Assembly (NCBI GenBank): GCA_046727435.1
Contig: JBKPCR010000390.1
Coordinates: 1 to 15,572 of the forward strand
Length of the DNA: 15,572 nucleotides
Reading direction: 5' to 3'
DNA from: CAVPRW01 sp046727435 [NCBI: bacterium]
Lineage (GTDB): Bacteria > Tectomicrobia > Entotheonellia > J063
Shown one piece after another: positions 1 through 7,193 of this stretch. Positions within the stretch are counted from its first letter, which is position 1. Every line of letters begins with the position of its first letter. Under the pieces are notes generated by a model. That model made no database searches. It was not told the DNA's origin and worked only from the letters and a program-made list of their open reading frames with translations. A program made the position numbers and the translations under genes.

Positions 1-122
1 AGATTCACGCACTCATTACAAATATAGGCCTTCGACCCTGCGATCAGGCGCTTCACCTCTCGTTGATGTTTGCCGCAAAAGGAGCACCGCATCGCGCCCT
101 CTCGGCCTTCTGCCCTTGCCAT
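1..122 (-). CDS. clpX: ATP-dependent Clp protease ATP-binding subunit ClpX, N-terminal fragment (runs off the window edge)
   Basis: The reverse strand encodes about 40 residues that match the ClpX zinc-binding domain: a CSFC pair (residues 13-16), then [13 protein letters not shown], then AYICNEC with the second Cys pair (35 and 38). This is the C-x2-C / C-x2-C treble-clef domain that ClpX uses for dimerisation and for binding adaptors and substrates. In the family, the AAA+ unfoldase part follows and feeds proteins to ClpP; that part lies outside the window. ATG at 122 is chosen because GAGGAG sits six bases upstream; a second in-frame ATG at 128 abuts that site directly. The gene is divergent from the propionyl-CoA carboxylase operon. 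A different ClpX-type zinc-finger protein cannot be excluded from 40 residues, but the match to ClpX is close throughout. Confidence 0.85.
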   Translation of the reverse strand, partial: MARAEGREGAMRCSFCGKHQREVKRLIAGSKAYICNECVN

Positions 123-526
123 GTGCATCTCCTCTATTTCGCCAGAATGTGCGGCGTGGATGCCCTCACCGTGCGCGCGAGGCAAGCGACTGCGAGGCTC
201 TACACTCCGACACTATTTAACGTGACTCTATCATATTTCCCGGCCCCTCACAAGGGCATTCCCCGCCTAATAAGGGCTTCCAAGTCCCGCTGAACGTCCA
301 AAAAGCTCTTGCAATTAGCCGAGGCCTCCCATACAATGGGCATCCCAGAAGTCTTCACGTGGCGGTGAACACACATGGCCGTCCCCCCGCTACCGCTCAT
401 CCATCTCCCGTGGCTCATGCACTGATACGCCCTCGACCGCTCTCCCTGGCGCCATTTCTCTATTCCTGCGGGAGCGGAAATGAAATGTCTCGACGCATGA
501 CAAGATATCGCTGAAGAGGAATTGGT
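123..526. other. Divergent intergenic region between clpX and the carboxylase operon
   Basis: About 400 bases without a credible gene. The right half holds a sigma-70-like promoter facing the carboxylase operon, described separately. The left half contains an AT-rich patch (about 211-240) that could hold the clpX promoter, but no hexamer pair with good spacing was found there. The short open frame across 63-293 is rejected because it is antisense to clpX and has no family resemblance. Confidence 0.6.
309..337 (+). promoter_or_regulatory. Sigma-70-like promoter for the propionyl-CoA carboxylase/mutase operon
   Basis: TTGCAA (309-314) and TACAAT (332-337) are separated by exactly 17 bases. The start of transcription would be near 344, leaving a leader of about 180 bases before the first gene. 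The -10 box lies inside a short inverted repeat, CCCAT-aca-ATGGG (328-340), a possible repressor site. The call rests on sequence match and spacing only. Confidence 0.5.
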
Positions 527-2092
527 ATGGGGATTGAGTATACCGACATCCAGGCCAAGCTCAAGGAGTTAGAGGAACGTCATCGACTCGCCGAGCTCGC
601 CGGCGGCGAAGAGCGTATTGAGCGCCAACACAAAGCCGGAAAGCTCACGGCCCGCGAACGTCTGAAACTCCTCTTGGATGAGGGTAGTTTTCAGGAAGTC
701 GACAAGTTTGTGACACACCGCTGCACAGACTTTGGCATGGACAAATTGCACAATCCTGGCGATGGCGTGGTCACTGGCTGGGGCAGCATCGATGGCCGCC
801 AGGTGTTCGTGTTTGCCCAAGACTTTACCTTTGTGGGCGGGACCTTGAGCGGCGCCTACGCCAAGAAAATCTGCAAGATCATGGACCTAGCCACCAAGAC
901 TGGCTGCCCGATCATCGGCCTGAACGATTCCGGCGGGGCGCGTATCCAAGAGGGCGTCATCAGCCTGGCGGGCTATGCGGATATTTTTTTGCGCAACACT
1001 TTGGCCTCCGGCGTCGTCCCACAGCTCTCAGCCATCATGGGTCCATGCGCCGGCGGTGCGGTATACTCGCCCGCCATCACCGATTTTATCGTCATGGTGA
1101 AAGAGACCAGCTATATGTTCGTGACCGGTCCCGAGGTGGTCAAAGCGGTGACACACGAGGATGTGAGCTTCAACGACCTTGGCGGTGCTATGACCCACAA
1201 CTTGAAGAGCGGCGTGGCGCATTTTGCCGCGGACACTGAAGAAGAATGCCTGTGGATTGTGCGTGAACTGTTGGGCTTCATGCCACAAAACAATGCCGAA
1301 GACCCACCGCGCCGTGCCTGCACCGACCCGATTGACCGCAGCGACGAACGTTTGCGCCACATTGTCCCGGTTAATCCCAACAAACCCTACAACATCAAGG
1401 ACATCATGACCATCGTCCTGGATGAGCAATATTTCTTCGAGGTCCAGCCGCTGTTCGCCCCGAACATTGTCATCGGCTTCGGGCGCCTGAGTGGTCGTCC
1501 GGTCGGAATCATCGCCAACCAACCCAACTACCTAGCGGGCACCCTTGATATCAACTCTTCGACCAAAGCCGCACGCTTCGTGCGTTTCTGTGACGCCTTT
1601 AACATCCCGCTGCTGACCTTCGTCGATGTGCCTGGTTTCCTCCCAGGGACGGCGCAGGAGTATGGCGGCATCATCAAGCATGGAGCCAAGTTGCTCTATG
1701 CCTACTGTGAGGCGACGGTGCCGAAGATCACCCTGATCACGCGCAAGGCGTACGGTGGTGCCTACGATGTGATGTCAAGCAAGCATATTCGCGGCGACAT
1801 CAATCTGGCCTATCCCACGGCGGAGATCGCCGTCATGGGACCAGAGGGGGCGGTCAACATCATCTTTCGGCGCGATATCCAGGAGGCCTCGGCACCAGAG
1901 CAGGTACGCGACCAGAAGGCGGCGGAATACCGGGAAAAGTTCGCCAACCCCTATATCGCCGCCTCATTGGGGTACGTCGATGAGGTCATCGATCCCAAAG
2001 AGACCCGTGTGCGGTTGATCCACGCCCTCGACATGCTGCAAAATAAACGGGATAGCAATCCGCCCAAGAAGCATGGGAATATTCCGTTGTGA
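527..2092 (+). CDS. pccB: Propionyl-CoA carboxylase (acyl-CoA carboxylase) beta / carboxyltransferase subunit
   Basis: 521 residues, the normal length for the beta subunit of biotin-dependent acyl-CoA carboxylases. It moves the carboxyl group from carboxybiotin to propionyl-CoA, giving methylmalonyl-CoA in the cytoplasm. Two crotonase-fold halves are visible. The first has [12 protein letters not shown] and the glycine-rich oxyanion segment GPCAGGAV (172-179); the second has DVPGFLPGT and [10 protein letters not shown]. Asp414 in GGAYDVM corresponds to the residue that, in Streptomyces PccB and mycobacterial AccD5, favours propionyl-CoA over acetyl-CoA. The N-terminus has the usual basic [12 protein letters not shown] segment. 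AGAGGA lies six bases before the ATG. It is first in an operon with biotin carboxylase (10-base gap), biotin carrier and mutase. Methylcrotonyl- or broad acyl-CoA carboxylase is the alternative, but the mutase neighbour supports propionyl-CoA. Confidence 0.92.
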   Translation: MGIEYTDIQAKLKELEERHRLAELAGGEERIERQHKAGKLTARERLKLLLDEGSFQEVDKFVTHRCTDFGMDKLHNPGDGVVTGWGSIDGRQVFVFAQDFTFVGGTLSGAYAKKICKIMDLATKTGCPIIGLNDSGGARIQEGVISLAGYADIFLRNTLASGVVPQLSAIMGPCAGGAVYSPAITDFIVMVKETSYMFVTGPEVVKAVTHEDVSFNDLGGAMTHNLKSGVAHFAADTEEECLWIVRELLGFMPQNNAEDPPRRACTDPIDRSDERLRHIVPVNPNKPYNIKDIMTIVLDEQYFFEVQPLFAPNIVIGFGRLSGRPVGIIANQPNYLAGTLDINSSTKAARFVRFCDAFNIPLLTFVDVPGFLPGTAQEYGGIIKHGAKLLYAYCEATVPKITLITRKAYGGAYDVMSSKHIRGDINLAYPTAEIAVMGPEGAVNIIFRRDIQEASAPEQVRDQKAAEYREKFANPYIAASLGYVDEVIDPKETRVRLIHALDMLQNKRDSNPPKKHGNIPL

Positions 2093-2102
2093 GGAGGCGT
2101 AG

Positions 2103-3617
2103 ATGTTCCGCAAAGTCCTCATCGCCAACCGGGGCGAAATCGCCATTCGGGTGATGCGTGGCTGCCGGGAACTCGGTCTCAGCCCTGTGGCGGTCTACTC
2201 CGAGGCTGACCGCAATGCGCTCCATGTACAGATGGCCGACGAGGCCTATCTCATCGGTCCACCCCCGGCGACGGAAAGCTATCTGGTCATCGACCGCATC
2301 ATCGAGACCGCGCTGGTCTGTGGGGCCGAGGCCATTCATCCCGGCTATGGCTTCCTTGCTGAGAACGCCAAATTTGCCAAGGCCTGCGAGGAGCAGGGGT
2401 TGGTGTTCATTGGTCCACCGAGCGCAGCCATCGCCCTGATGGGGGATAAAACCGCTGCCCGACGTGCCATGCAGGCAGCGGGGGTACCTGTGGTGCCAGG
2501 TATCGACCATCTCGTCCAGGACGATGAGGAGGCGCACCAGGTGGTCGCGGTCATCGGCTACCCCGTGATGATCAAGGCAGCCCTGGGTGGGGGCGGCAAA
2601 GGCATGCGCTTGGTGCATCACGAGCAGCAGCTCGGTGAAGCGCTGCGCGCCGCACGTTCGGAGGCGCGCTCATCCTTCGGCGATGCAGCCATCTACATCG
2701 AAAAATATGTCCCCAACCCTCACCACATTGAAATCCAGGTCCTGGCCGACGCCGATGGCCAGATGATCTACCTCGGCGAGCGCGAGTGCTCGATTCAGCG
2801 GCGCCATCAGAAAGTGGTAGAAGAATCCCCATCGCCGCTGATGACCGAGGACTTGCGGGTCCAGATGGGTCAGGCTGCGGTGCGCGCGGCCCAGGCCGCA
2901 CACTATCGCAATGCCGGGACGGTTGAATTCCTGGTGGATGAGCAGCGCAACTTTTATTTTCTCGAGATGAATACCCGCCTGCAGGTGGAACACCCGGTGA
3001 CGGAAATGGTCACTGGTATCGATCTCGTGCAGGCCCAGCTGCGCATTGCAGACGGTGAGCCATTGGGGATTCGCCAGGAAGATATTCGGCTGCACGGCGC
3101 AGCCATCGAGTGCCGCATCTATGCTGAGGATCCGGCCTACAATTTCCGCCCTTCACCGGGCCGGATCACTGTTCTGCAAGTGCCGGCGGGCCCCTGGGTG
3201 CGCGATGAGCGCGGGGTTTTCGCGGGTGGCGAGGTGAGCCCCTTCTATGATCCAATGATCTCCAAGCTGGTGGTCTGGGGCGCCACGCGTCAGGAGGCCA
3301 TTGCCCGAATGCGTCGCGCACTTGGCGAGTATGTGGTTGGGGGTATCAAGACGACCATCCCGTTCCACCAGTGGCTCATGGATGATGCAGACTTCCAGGC
3401 CGGGCGCCTTGACACAGGATTCATCGAGCGTCGTTATCGACCGCAGGCCGTGCAGCCCGATCAGTTGGCGCAAGACGTGGCGTTGATTGCGGCGGCGCTC
3501 GATCACTGGCAGTCCACCAAGCAGACCGCGGCGCCGCCAATGTCTCAGGGCGGGCCTGATGGAGTGAGTCCCTGGAAGCTGGCGGGACGCATTGACCTCA
3601 TGCGTCGGAGAGGATAG
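2103..3617 (+). CDS. accC: Biotin carboxylase subunit of propionyl/acyl-CoA carboxylase (alpha subunit without its biotin domain)
   Basis: 504 residues. It carries out the ATP- and bicarbonate-dependent carboxylation of biotin on the partner carrier protein. Seen in order: the N-terminal [22 protein letters not shown] (79-89); the ATP-grasp glycine loop [10 protein letters not shown] (161-170); [19 protein letters not shown]; and the catalytic [14 protein letters not shown], where Glu288, Asn290 and Arg292 match E. coli AccC numbering. The C-terminal biotin-carboxylase domain follows ([10 protein letters not shown]). About 55 residues extend beyond a free AccC; they include SPWKLAGR, resembling the start of the BT domain of fused PccA/MccA proteins. 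The biotin domain is absent and is encoded by the next gene. GAGGAGG lies five bases before the ATG. It could equally be named pccA; the role is clear, the symbol less so. Confidence 0.93.
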   Translation: MFRKVLIANRGEIAIRVMRGCRELGLSPVAVYSEADRNALHVQMADEAYLIGPPPATESYLVIDRIIETALVCGAEAIHPGYGFLAENAKFAKACEEQGLVFIGPPSAAIALMGDKTAARRAMQAAGVPVVPGIDHLVQDDEEAHQVVAVIGYPVMIKAALGGGGKGMRLVHHEQQLGEALRAARSEARSSFGDAAIYIEKYVPNPHHIEIQVLADADGQMIYLGERECSIQRRHQKVVEESPSPLMTEDLRVQMGQAAVRAAQAAHYRNAGTVEFLVDEQRNFYFLEMNTRLQVEHPVTEMVTGIDLVQAQLRIADGEPLGIRQEDIRLHGAAIECRIYAEDPAYNFRPSPGRITVLQVPAGPWVRDERGVFAGGEVSPFYDPMISKLVVWGATRQEAIARMRRALGEYVVGGIKTTIPFHQWLMDDADFQAGRLDTGFIERRYRPQAVQPDQLAQDVALIAAALDHWQSTKQTAAPPMSQGGPDGVSPWKLAGRIDLMRRRG

Positions 3618-3618
3618 G

Positions 3619-4125
3619 GTGCGACTGCTTGTCAATGCTGGCGGGGTCACGCATACGGTGGAGTTGGACGAGGGCAACGGCACCGGACTCATCAGGGTCA
3701 AAGTCGACGAACGAGAATACTTGATCGATGCCACCTCCCCCTCGTCAGGGCTGTACTCGCTGGTGGTTCACGGCAAGGTCTACAGTGCTGCGGTGTGGCA
3801 GCGCCGAGACCGGCGGGAAGTGCAGATTGGACCCTGGAGCAGCAGCGTCGAGGTCGTCCCCGCCCAAGGGCAGCGGCCCACTGCGAAGCCTGCCGCCGCT
3901 CTTGGCGGGCGGCAAGAGATCACCGCTCCCATGTCGGGTCGCGTCGTACAGGTGCTCGTGCAACCGGGTCAGACGGTGCAAGACGGCGAGAGCCTAGTGA
4001 TCATCGAAGCCATGAAAATGGAGACTGAGATTCGCGCCATTGCCCCTGGGCAGGTCAAAGATATTCAGGTGTCGGTGGACATGGCGGTCGAGGCAGGACA
4101 GCTCTTGTTGGTGATTGAACCGTGA
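3619..4125 (+). CDS. Biotin carboxyl carrier protein of acyl-CoA carboxylase (biotin/lipoyl attachment domain)
   Basis: 168 residues from a GTG start. The C-terminal ~70 residues are a biotinyl domain: [20 protein letters not shown], then EAMKMETEI with the biotin-accepting lysine at 133, and the closing [12 protein letters not shown]. The first ~85 residues are strand-rich ([29 protein letters not shown]) and resemble the BT-domain barrel that links the two catalytic parts in fused PccA. A Pro/Ala/Gly-rich linker (about 81-98) separates the parts. The GTG is one base after the biotin carboxylase stop, with GAGAGG five bases before it, so translation is probably coupled. A TTG 27 bases upstream is open in frame but lacks a comparable site. 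The protein carries carboxybiotin between the two preceding gene products. Confidence 0.88.
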   Translation: MRLLVNAGGVTHTVELDEGNGTGLIRVKVDEREYLIDATSPSSGLYSLVVHGKVYSAAVWQRRDRREVQIGPWSSSVEVVPAQGQRPTAKPAAALGGRQEITAPMSGRVVQVLVQPGQTVQDGESLVIIEAMKMETEIRAIAPGQVKDIQVSVDMAVEAGQLLLVIEP

Positions 4126-4154
4126 CCGTTGACCACCGCGTAGGGAGAATGCCT

Positions 4155-5834
4155 GTGGCGGATGAGAAAGATCTCGAGCCCATTCGACGTGCAAAACATA
4201 CCTGGGAGAGCCAAACCGCTCAGAAGTCCCGCGAACGGCTCCCGGAGCGCCAGCCGGGGTTCACCACAATGAGCGGCATCCCGCTCGAACGGCTCTATAC
4301 TCCGCTCGATGTGGCCGGCCTGGATTATCTCTCAGCCTTAGGCTTCCCCGGTGAGTATCCCTTCACACGCGGTGTGCAGCCTTCGATGTATCGCGGGCGC
4401 TATTGGACCATGCGCCAATATGCCGGGTTTGGCACCGCGGAGGAATCGAACCGGCGCTATCGATATCTTCTGAATCAAGGGCAGACCGGCTTGAGTGTTG
4501 CTTTTGACCTGCCGACACAGATTGGCTATGACTCGGACCATCCTATGGCCGAGGGGGAAGTAGGCAAGGTTGGGGTGGCGATCGACTCCAGACGCGACAT
4601 GGAAACATTGTTCGAGGGCATCCCGCTCGATAAAGTCAGTACCTCGATGACCATCAATGCCACGGCACCGATCCTCTTGGCATTGTATGTAGCGGTCGCC
4701 AAAGGGCAGGGCGTTGATCCCAAGCTACTGCAGGGTACGCTGCAAAACGACATCCTGAAAGAATATATAGCCCGAGGCACGTACATCTATCCTCCGGAGC
4801 CGTCAATACGCCTGGTGACCGACGTGTTTGCGTATGCCAAGGACCATCTGCCGAAATGGAATCCCATTAGCATCAGCGGCTATCACATGCGCGAGGCGGG
4901 ATGTACCGCGGTGCAGGAGCTGGCGTTCACCCTGGCCAATGGCATCACCTACGTGGAGGCGGCATTGCGTGCCGGGCTCACCATTGATTCCTTCGCCTCC
5001 CGCCTGTCGTTTTTCTTCGGGGTGCACAATGATTTCCTGGAAGAGATCGCCAAGTTCCGGGCAGCGCGACGCCTCTGGGCGCGTATGATGCGCGAGCGCT
5101 TTCAAGCCAAAGACCCACGTTCCTGTATGCTACGCTTCCATACCCAAACCTGTGGGTGCACGCTGACTGCCCAACAACCCGAGAACAATATCGTGCGCGT
5201 CACCCTCCAGGCCTTGGCCGCTGTGCTAGGCGGCACGCAATCGCTGCATACCAACGCTCTTGATGAAGCGCTGGCCCTGCCCTCGGAGATGGCAGCGCGC
5301 ATTGCTTTGCGGACGCAACAGATCATTGCCCACGAGAGCGGTGTGGCCAATGTCGCCGATCCTGTTGGAGGTTCATACGCTATCGAAAGGCTGACCGCGC
5401 GACTCGAAGAAGAGGCTCAGGCCTACATCCAGAATATCGAGGCCATGGGGGGGATGTTGCGGGCCATCGAGCAGGGTTATGTTCAGCAGGAAATCCAGCG
5501 CAGCGCCTACGAGTATCAGCGCAGCGTCGAGCGGCACCAGACAGTGGTGGTTGGGGTCAACGACTATGTCATGTCCGAGGAACGCCCTATGGAGCTTATG
5601 TGCATCGATCAACGGGCGACTGAGGCGCAACTCGAAAAGCTCTCGGAGTTGAAACGACAACGAGACCAACACCAGGTGACCGCCGTGTTAGATCGCTTGC
5701 GTAAGGCGGCGCGAGGGACGACAAACCTTATACCGCTTGTCCAAGAGGCGGTGGAATGTGACATCACGCTCGGAGAGATTTCGGATGCCCTACGGGAGGT
5801 GTTCGGGGAGTACTGCGAGAAGGTAACTGTATAA
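4155..5834 (+). CDS. mcmA1: Methylmalonyl-CoA mutase, large (catalytic) subunit
   Basis: 559 residues from GTG 4155. It interconverts (R)-methylmalonyl-CoA and succinyl-CoA by adenosylcobalamin radical chemistry in the cytoplasm. The TIM-barrel substrate domain is complete: [61 protein letters not shown] and [15 protein letters not shown]. Numbered from this start, Tyr79 and Arg219 are at the positions that distinguish methylmalonyl-CoA mutase from isobutyryl-CoA mutase (Phe/Gln there); Tyr243-His244 are the active-site pair. The B12-binding domain is absent, as in two-subunit mutases, and its small subunit is not in the window. Start: AGGGAG lies seven bases before GTG 4155. A GTG at 4122 overlapping the previous stop (GTGA) adds 11 residues and ATG 4149 adds two, but neither has a well-spaced site. 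Last gene of the operon; a terminator follows. Confidence 0.93.
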   Translation: MADEKDLEPIRRAKHTWESQTAQKSRERLPERQPGFTTMSGIPLERLYTPLDVAGLDYLSALGFPGEYPFTRGVQPSMYRGRYWTMRQYAGFGTAEESNRRYRYLLNQGQTGLSVAFDLPTQIGYDSDHPMAEGEVGKVGVAIDSRRDMETLFEGIPLDKVSTSMTINATAPILLALYVAVAKGQGVDPKLLQGTLQNDILKEYIARGTYIYPPEPSIRLVTDVFAYAKDHLPKWNPISISGYHMREAGCTAVQELAFTLANGITYVEAALRAGLTIDSFASRLSFFFGVHNDFLEEIAKFRAARRLWARMMRERFQAKDPRSCMLRFHTQTCGCTLTAQQPENNIVRVTLQALAAVLGGTQSLHTNALDEALALPSEMAARIALRTQQIIAHESGVANVADPVGGSYAIERLTARLEEEAQAYIQNIEAMGGMLRAIEQGYVQQEIQRSAYEYQRSVERHQTVVVGVNDYVMSEERPMELMCIDQRATEAQLEKLSELKRQRDQHQVTAVLDRLRKAARGTTNLIPLVQEAVECDITLGEISDALREVFGEYCEKVTV

Positions 5835-5837
5835 GGT

Positions 5838-5877
5838 CTCGCGGTATGCAGTGATGGTAAGGCATTGTCACCGCGAG
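5838..5877 (+). repeat. Hairpin just after the mutase stop codon
   Basis: CTCGCGGT (5838-5845) is perfectly complementary to ACCGCGAG (5870-5877). The 24-base loop can form a weaker inner stem, TGATG/CATTG. No T run follows, so by itself this is not a standard terminator; it may protect the 3' end of the operon mRNA or assist the terminator downstream. Confidence 0.5.
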
Positions 5878-5903
5878 AAAGGCGGTTGTAACGCGCGAAG
5901 AAT

Positions 5904-5940
5904 ATGCGAGCAACGGGAGCGTAACCCTCTCGCGTTTTTA
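5904..5940 (+). terminator. Rho-independent terminator of the carboxylase-mutase operon
   Basis: The stem ATGCGAG (5904-5910) pairs with CTCGCGT (5929-5935), including one G-T pair. A nested GGG/CCC lies in the 18-base loop, and the run GTTTTTA follows (5934-5940). It stands 70 bases after the mutase stop codon. The stem is short and the loop long, so strength is uncertain and some read-through into the zinc-ribbon gene is possible. Confidence 0.55.
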
Positions 5941-5947
5941 TCGGCTA

Positions 5948-5972
5948 CTATGTGTTTCCAGTCTCCACATAG
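5948..5972 (+). promoter_or_regulatory. Inverted repeat in the leader of the zinc-ribbon gene
   Basis: CTATGTG (5948-5954) and CACATAG (5966-5972) are perfect arms around an 11-base spacer, ending 17 bases before the next start codon. It could be an operator or an mRNA hairpin close to the ribosome site. No good -35/-10 pair was found between the terminator and the gene. Confidence 0.35.
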
Positions 5973-5989
5973 GGCCTGAGGTCTTAGCT

Positions 5990-6712
5990 ATGAAATGCCC
6001 TAAATGCAGATATTCCAGCTTTCCTCATCTGGAAAACTGTCCCAAATGCGGCTTTGGGCTGGCGGAGCAGCGTGCGGCCTTGGGCATCTATGCCCTACGG
6101 CCTGATCCACCGGACCTGCTGCTGGCATATCGGGCTGCGAGTGCGGATAGCGCGGGCGCAATGCTGACGTCCCCCGTATATGCTCCGGATATTGATCTCA
6201 GCCCGCTCGAGGGGATCGATCTGGAAATTGCAGGGGAGGAGTCCGAGGAGGCGGGGACACGCGAGATGGGAGAGCCAGCTAACGCCGCTCCGGACTTGAT
6301 GCCAATGCTTGAACGCGAGGTTATTGAAGAGGAAGAGTTCGCGCCGGAGGAGCCGGGTAGCGAACGGCTGAGCACCCAGGACGTGATCATGCCGCAAAGC
6401 CTGGACCTGAGTGAACTCGGGGACATCACGTTGGCGCTCGAGAACGCCGCGGACCTGGGAGGCGAAGCGCCTGAAAGCGCCCAGACTGCAAGGGAATTGG
6501 CGGAAGTGAAACAAGTGTATGACCTCGATGTGGATGAGGATCTCGACGGTCTGACCCTTGAACATATCCTGGATGATGCAGGCGCGGATGACGAGGATGA
6601 CCAAGCCGCGGAATACACGCTGGAGATCGAGGATGTCGTGGAATTCGAAGTCGACGGGCTAGAGTTGGAACAGGACGACGAAGGTGAGGATGAAGATGAC
6701 AACGACCGCTGA
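5990..6712 (+). CDS. Zinc-ribbon protein with a long acidic region, function unknown
   Basis: 240 residues. The N-terminus is a short zinc ribbon: Cys3-x2-Cys6, then Cys17-x2-Cys20 (MKCPKCRYSS ... CPKCGFG). The rest is very rich in Asp and Glu, with no predicted membrane segment and no other recognised domain; the C-terminus is a near-continuous acidic stretch (QDDEGEDEDDNDR). Several repeats of a hydrophobic-acidic pattern (DLSELGDITLALE, DLDGLTLEHILDD, LEIEDVVEFEVDGLELE) suggest amphipathic or binding segments in a largely disordered chain. GAGG lies eight bases before the ATG. Its end overlaps the start of the RDD membrane protein, so the two are probably translated together. A ribosome- or nucleic-acid-associated adaptor is conceivable, but nothing in the sequence proves it. 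Real gene: likely; function: unknown. Confidence 0.75.
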   Translation: MKCPKCRYSSFPHLENCPKCGFGLAEQRAALGIYALRPDPPDLLLAYRAASADSAGAMLTSPVYAPDIDLSPLEGIDLEIAGEESEEAGTREMGEPANAAPDLMPMLEREVIEEEEFAPEEPGSERLSTQDVIMPQSLDLSELGDITLALENAADLGGEAPESAQTARELAEVKQVYDLDVDEDLDGLTLEHILDDAGADDEDDQAAEYTLEIEDVVEFEVDGLELEQDDEGEDEDDNDR

Positions 6713-7184
6713 TGGCATGACGCTCGATCAGCCGGCGGGGTTCTGGCGCCGGATGTTCGCCGGCGTCTTCGATATCGTCTTCTTGATGACTGCTGCGCTC
6801 GTGCTGCTCCTGGAGATCATGCTGGCCGTCCCTGTGGCAACACAGTCCAGCTGGGATGCGCTCGATCCCCCCGAAACGGCGGCGACTCTGTGGACTATCC
6901 TGGGGTTGGTGTGGTATGGAACGTCGATGATCCTCCTGCCGATCCTCTACTACACACTGACCGAGGGGGCGTATGGACAAACCCTGGGCAAGGCCCTATT
7001 CGGCATCGTGGTGGTTTCCGCCGATGGCCGACCCATCGGGTATGGTCGTGCCTTCGCCCGCCTGCTCACCCTTCCCTATGCCCTCTTGCCTGGTGGATTA
7101 GGTCTCCTGTGGGCGGCGCTGCCCCCAGCGAAGCGGGCCTGGCACGACTATATTAGCGCGACGCGAGTCATCGCCTCCGCGTAG
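6696..7184 (+). CDS. RDD family integral membrane protein
   Basis: 162 residues from ATG 6696. Family features: an N-terminal FWRRMFAGVFD with arginine(s) and Asp26 at the start of the first membrane segment; the conserved TLGKALFGIVVV loop; and a closing RAWHDYISATRVI with the last Asp. Three hydrophobic segments are visible at about 23-48, 65-87 and 124-143. RDD proteins are inner-membrane proteins; some are linked to ion or solute transport, but for most no substrate is known. The start is chosen because GAGG lies six bases upstream. In-frame GTG 6684 and ATG 6690 are possible. With this start the gene overlaps the end of the zinc-ribbon gene by 17 bases. It converges with the long minus-strand gene, whose stop codon is only about 10 bases away. 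Confidence 0.85.
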   Translation: MTTTADGMTLDQPAGFWRRMFAGVFDIVFLMTAALVLLLEIMLAVPVATQSSWDALDPPETAATLWTILGLVWYGTSMILLPILYYTLTEGAYGQTLGKALFGIVVVSADGRPIGYGRAFARLLTLPYALLPGGLGLLWAALPPAKRAWHDYISATRVIASA

Positions 7185-7193
7185 CCCATAAGT

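Noticed and set aside
63-293. Plus-strand open frame of 76 residues at the left end
   Set aside because: Antisense to clpX over its first part and with no family resemblance or ribosome site; the minus-strand ClpX zinc domain explains the sequence.
1028-1522. Minus-strand open frame of 164 residues inside pccB
   Set aside because: Lies wholly within a well-conserved gene; composition is that expected of an antisense shadow in GC-rich DNA.
1986-2621. Minus-strand open frame of 211 residues across pccB/accC
   Set aside because: Spans two real genes and their junction on the other strand, with no recognisable motif.
3592-3620. Frameshift making the biotin carboxylase/carrier pair a pseudogene
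   Set aside because: Both products have complete functional motifs, the second has its own ribosome site, and split carboxylase subunits are known in bacteria. A sequencing error is not fully excluded.
4155-5834. 2-hydroxyisobutyryl-CoA or isobutyryl-CoA mutase
   Set aside because: Tyr79 and Arg219 match methylmalonyl-CoA mutase; the alternatives have other residues at these positions. Adjacent propionyl-CoA carboxylase genes also favour methylmalonyl-CoA.
6088-6702. Serine-rich minus-strand frame of 204 residues
   Set aside because: It is the antisense reading of the Asp/Glu-rich zinc-ribbon protein; the serine runs arise from GAG/GAT codons read backwards.
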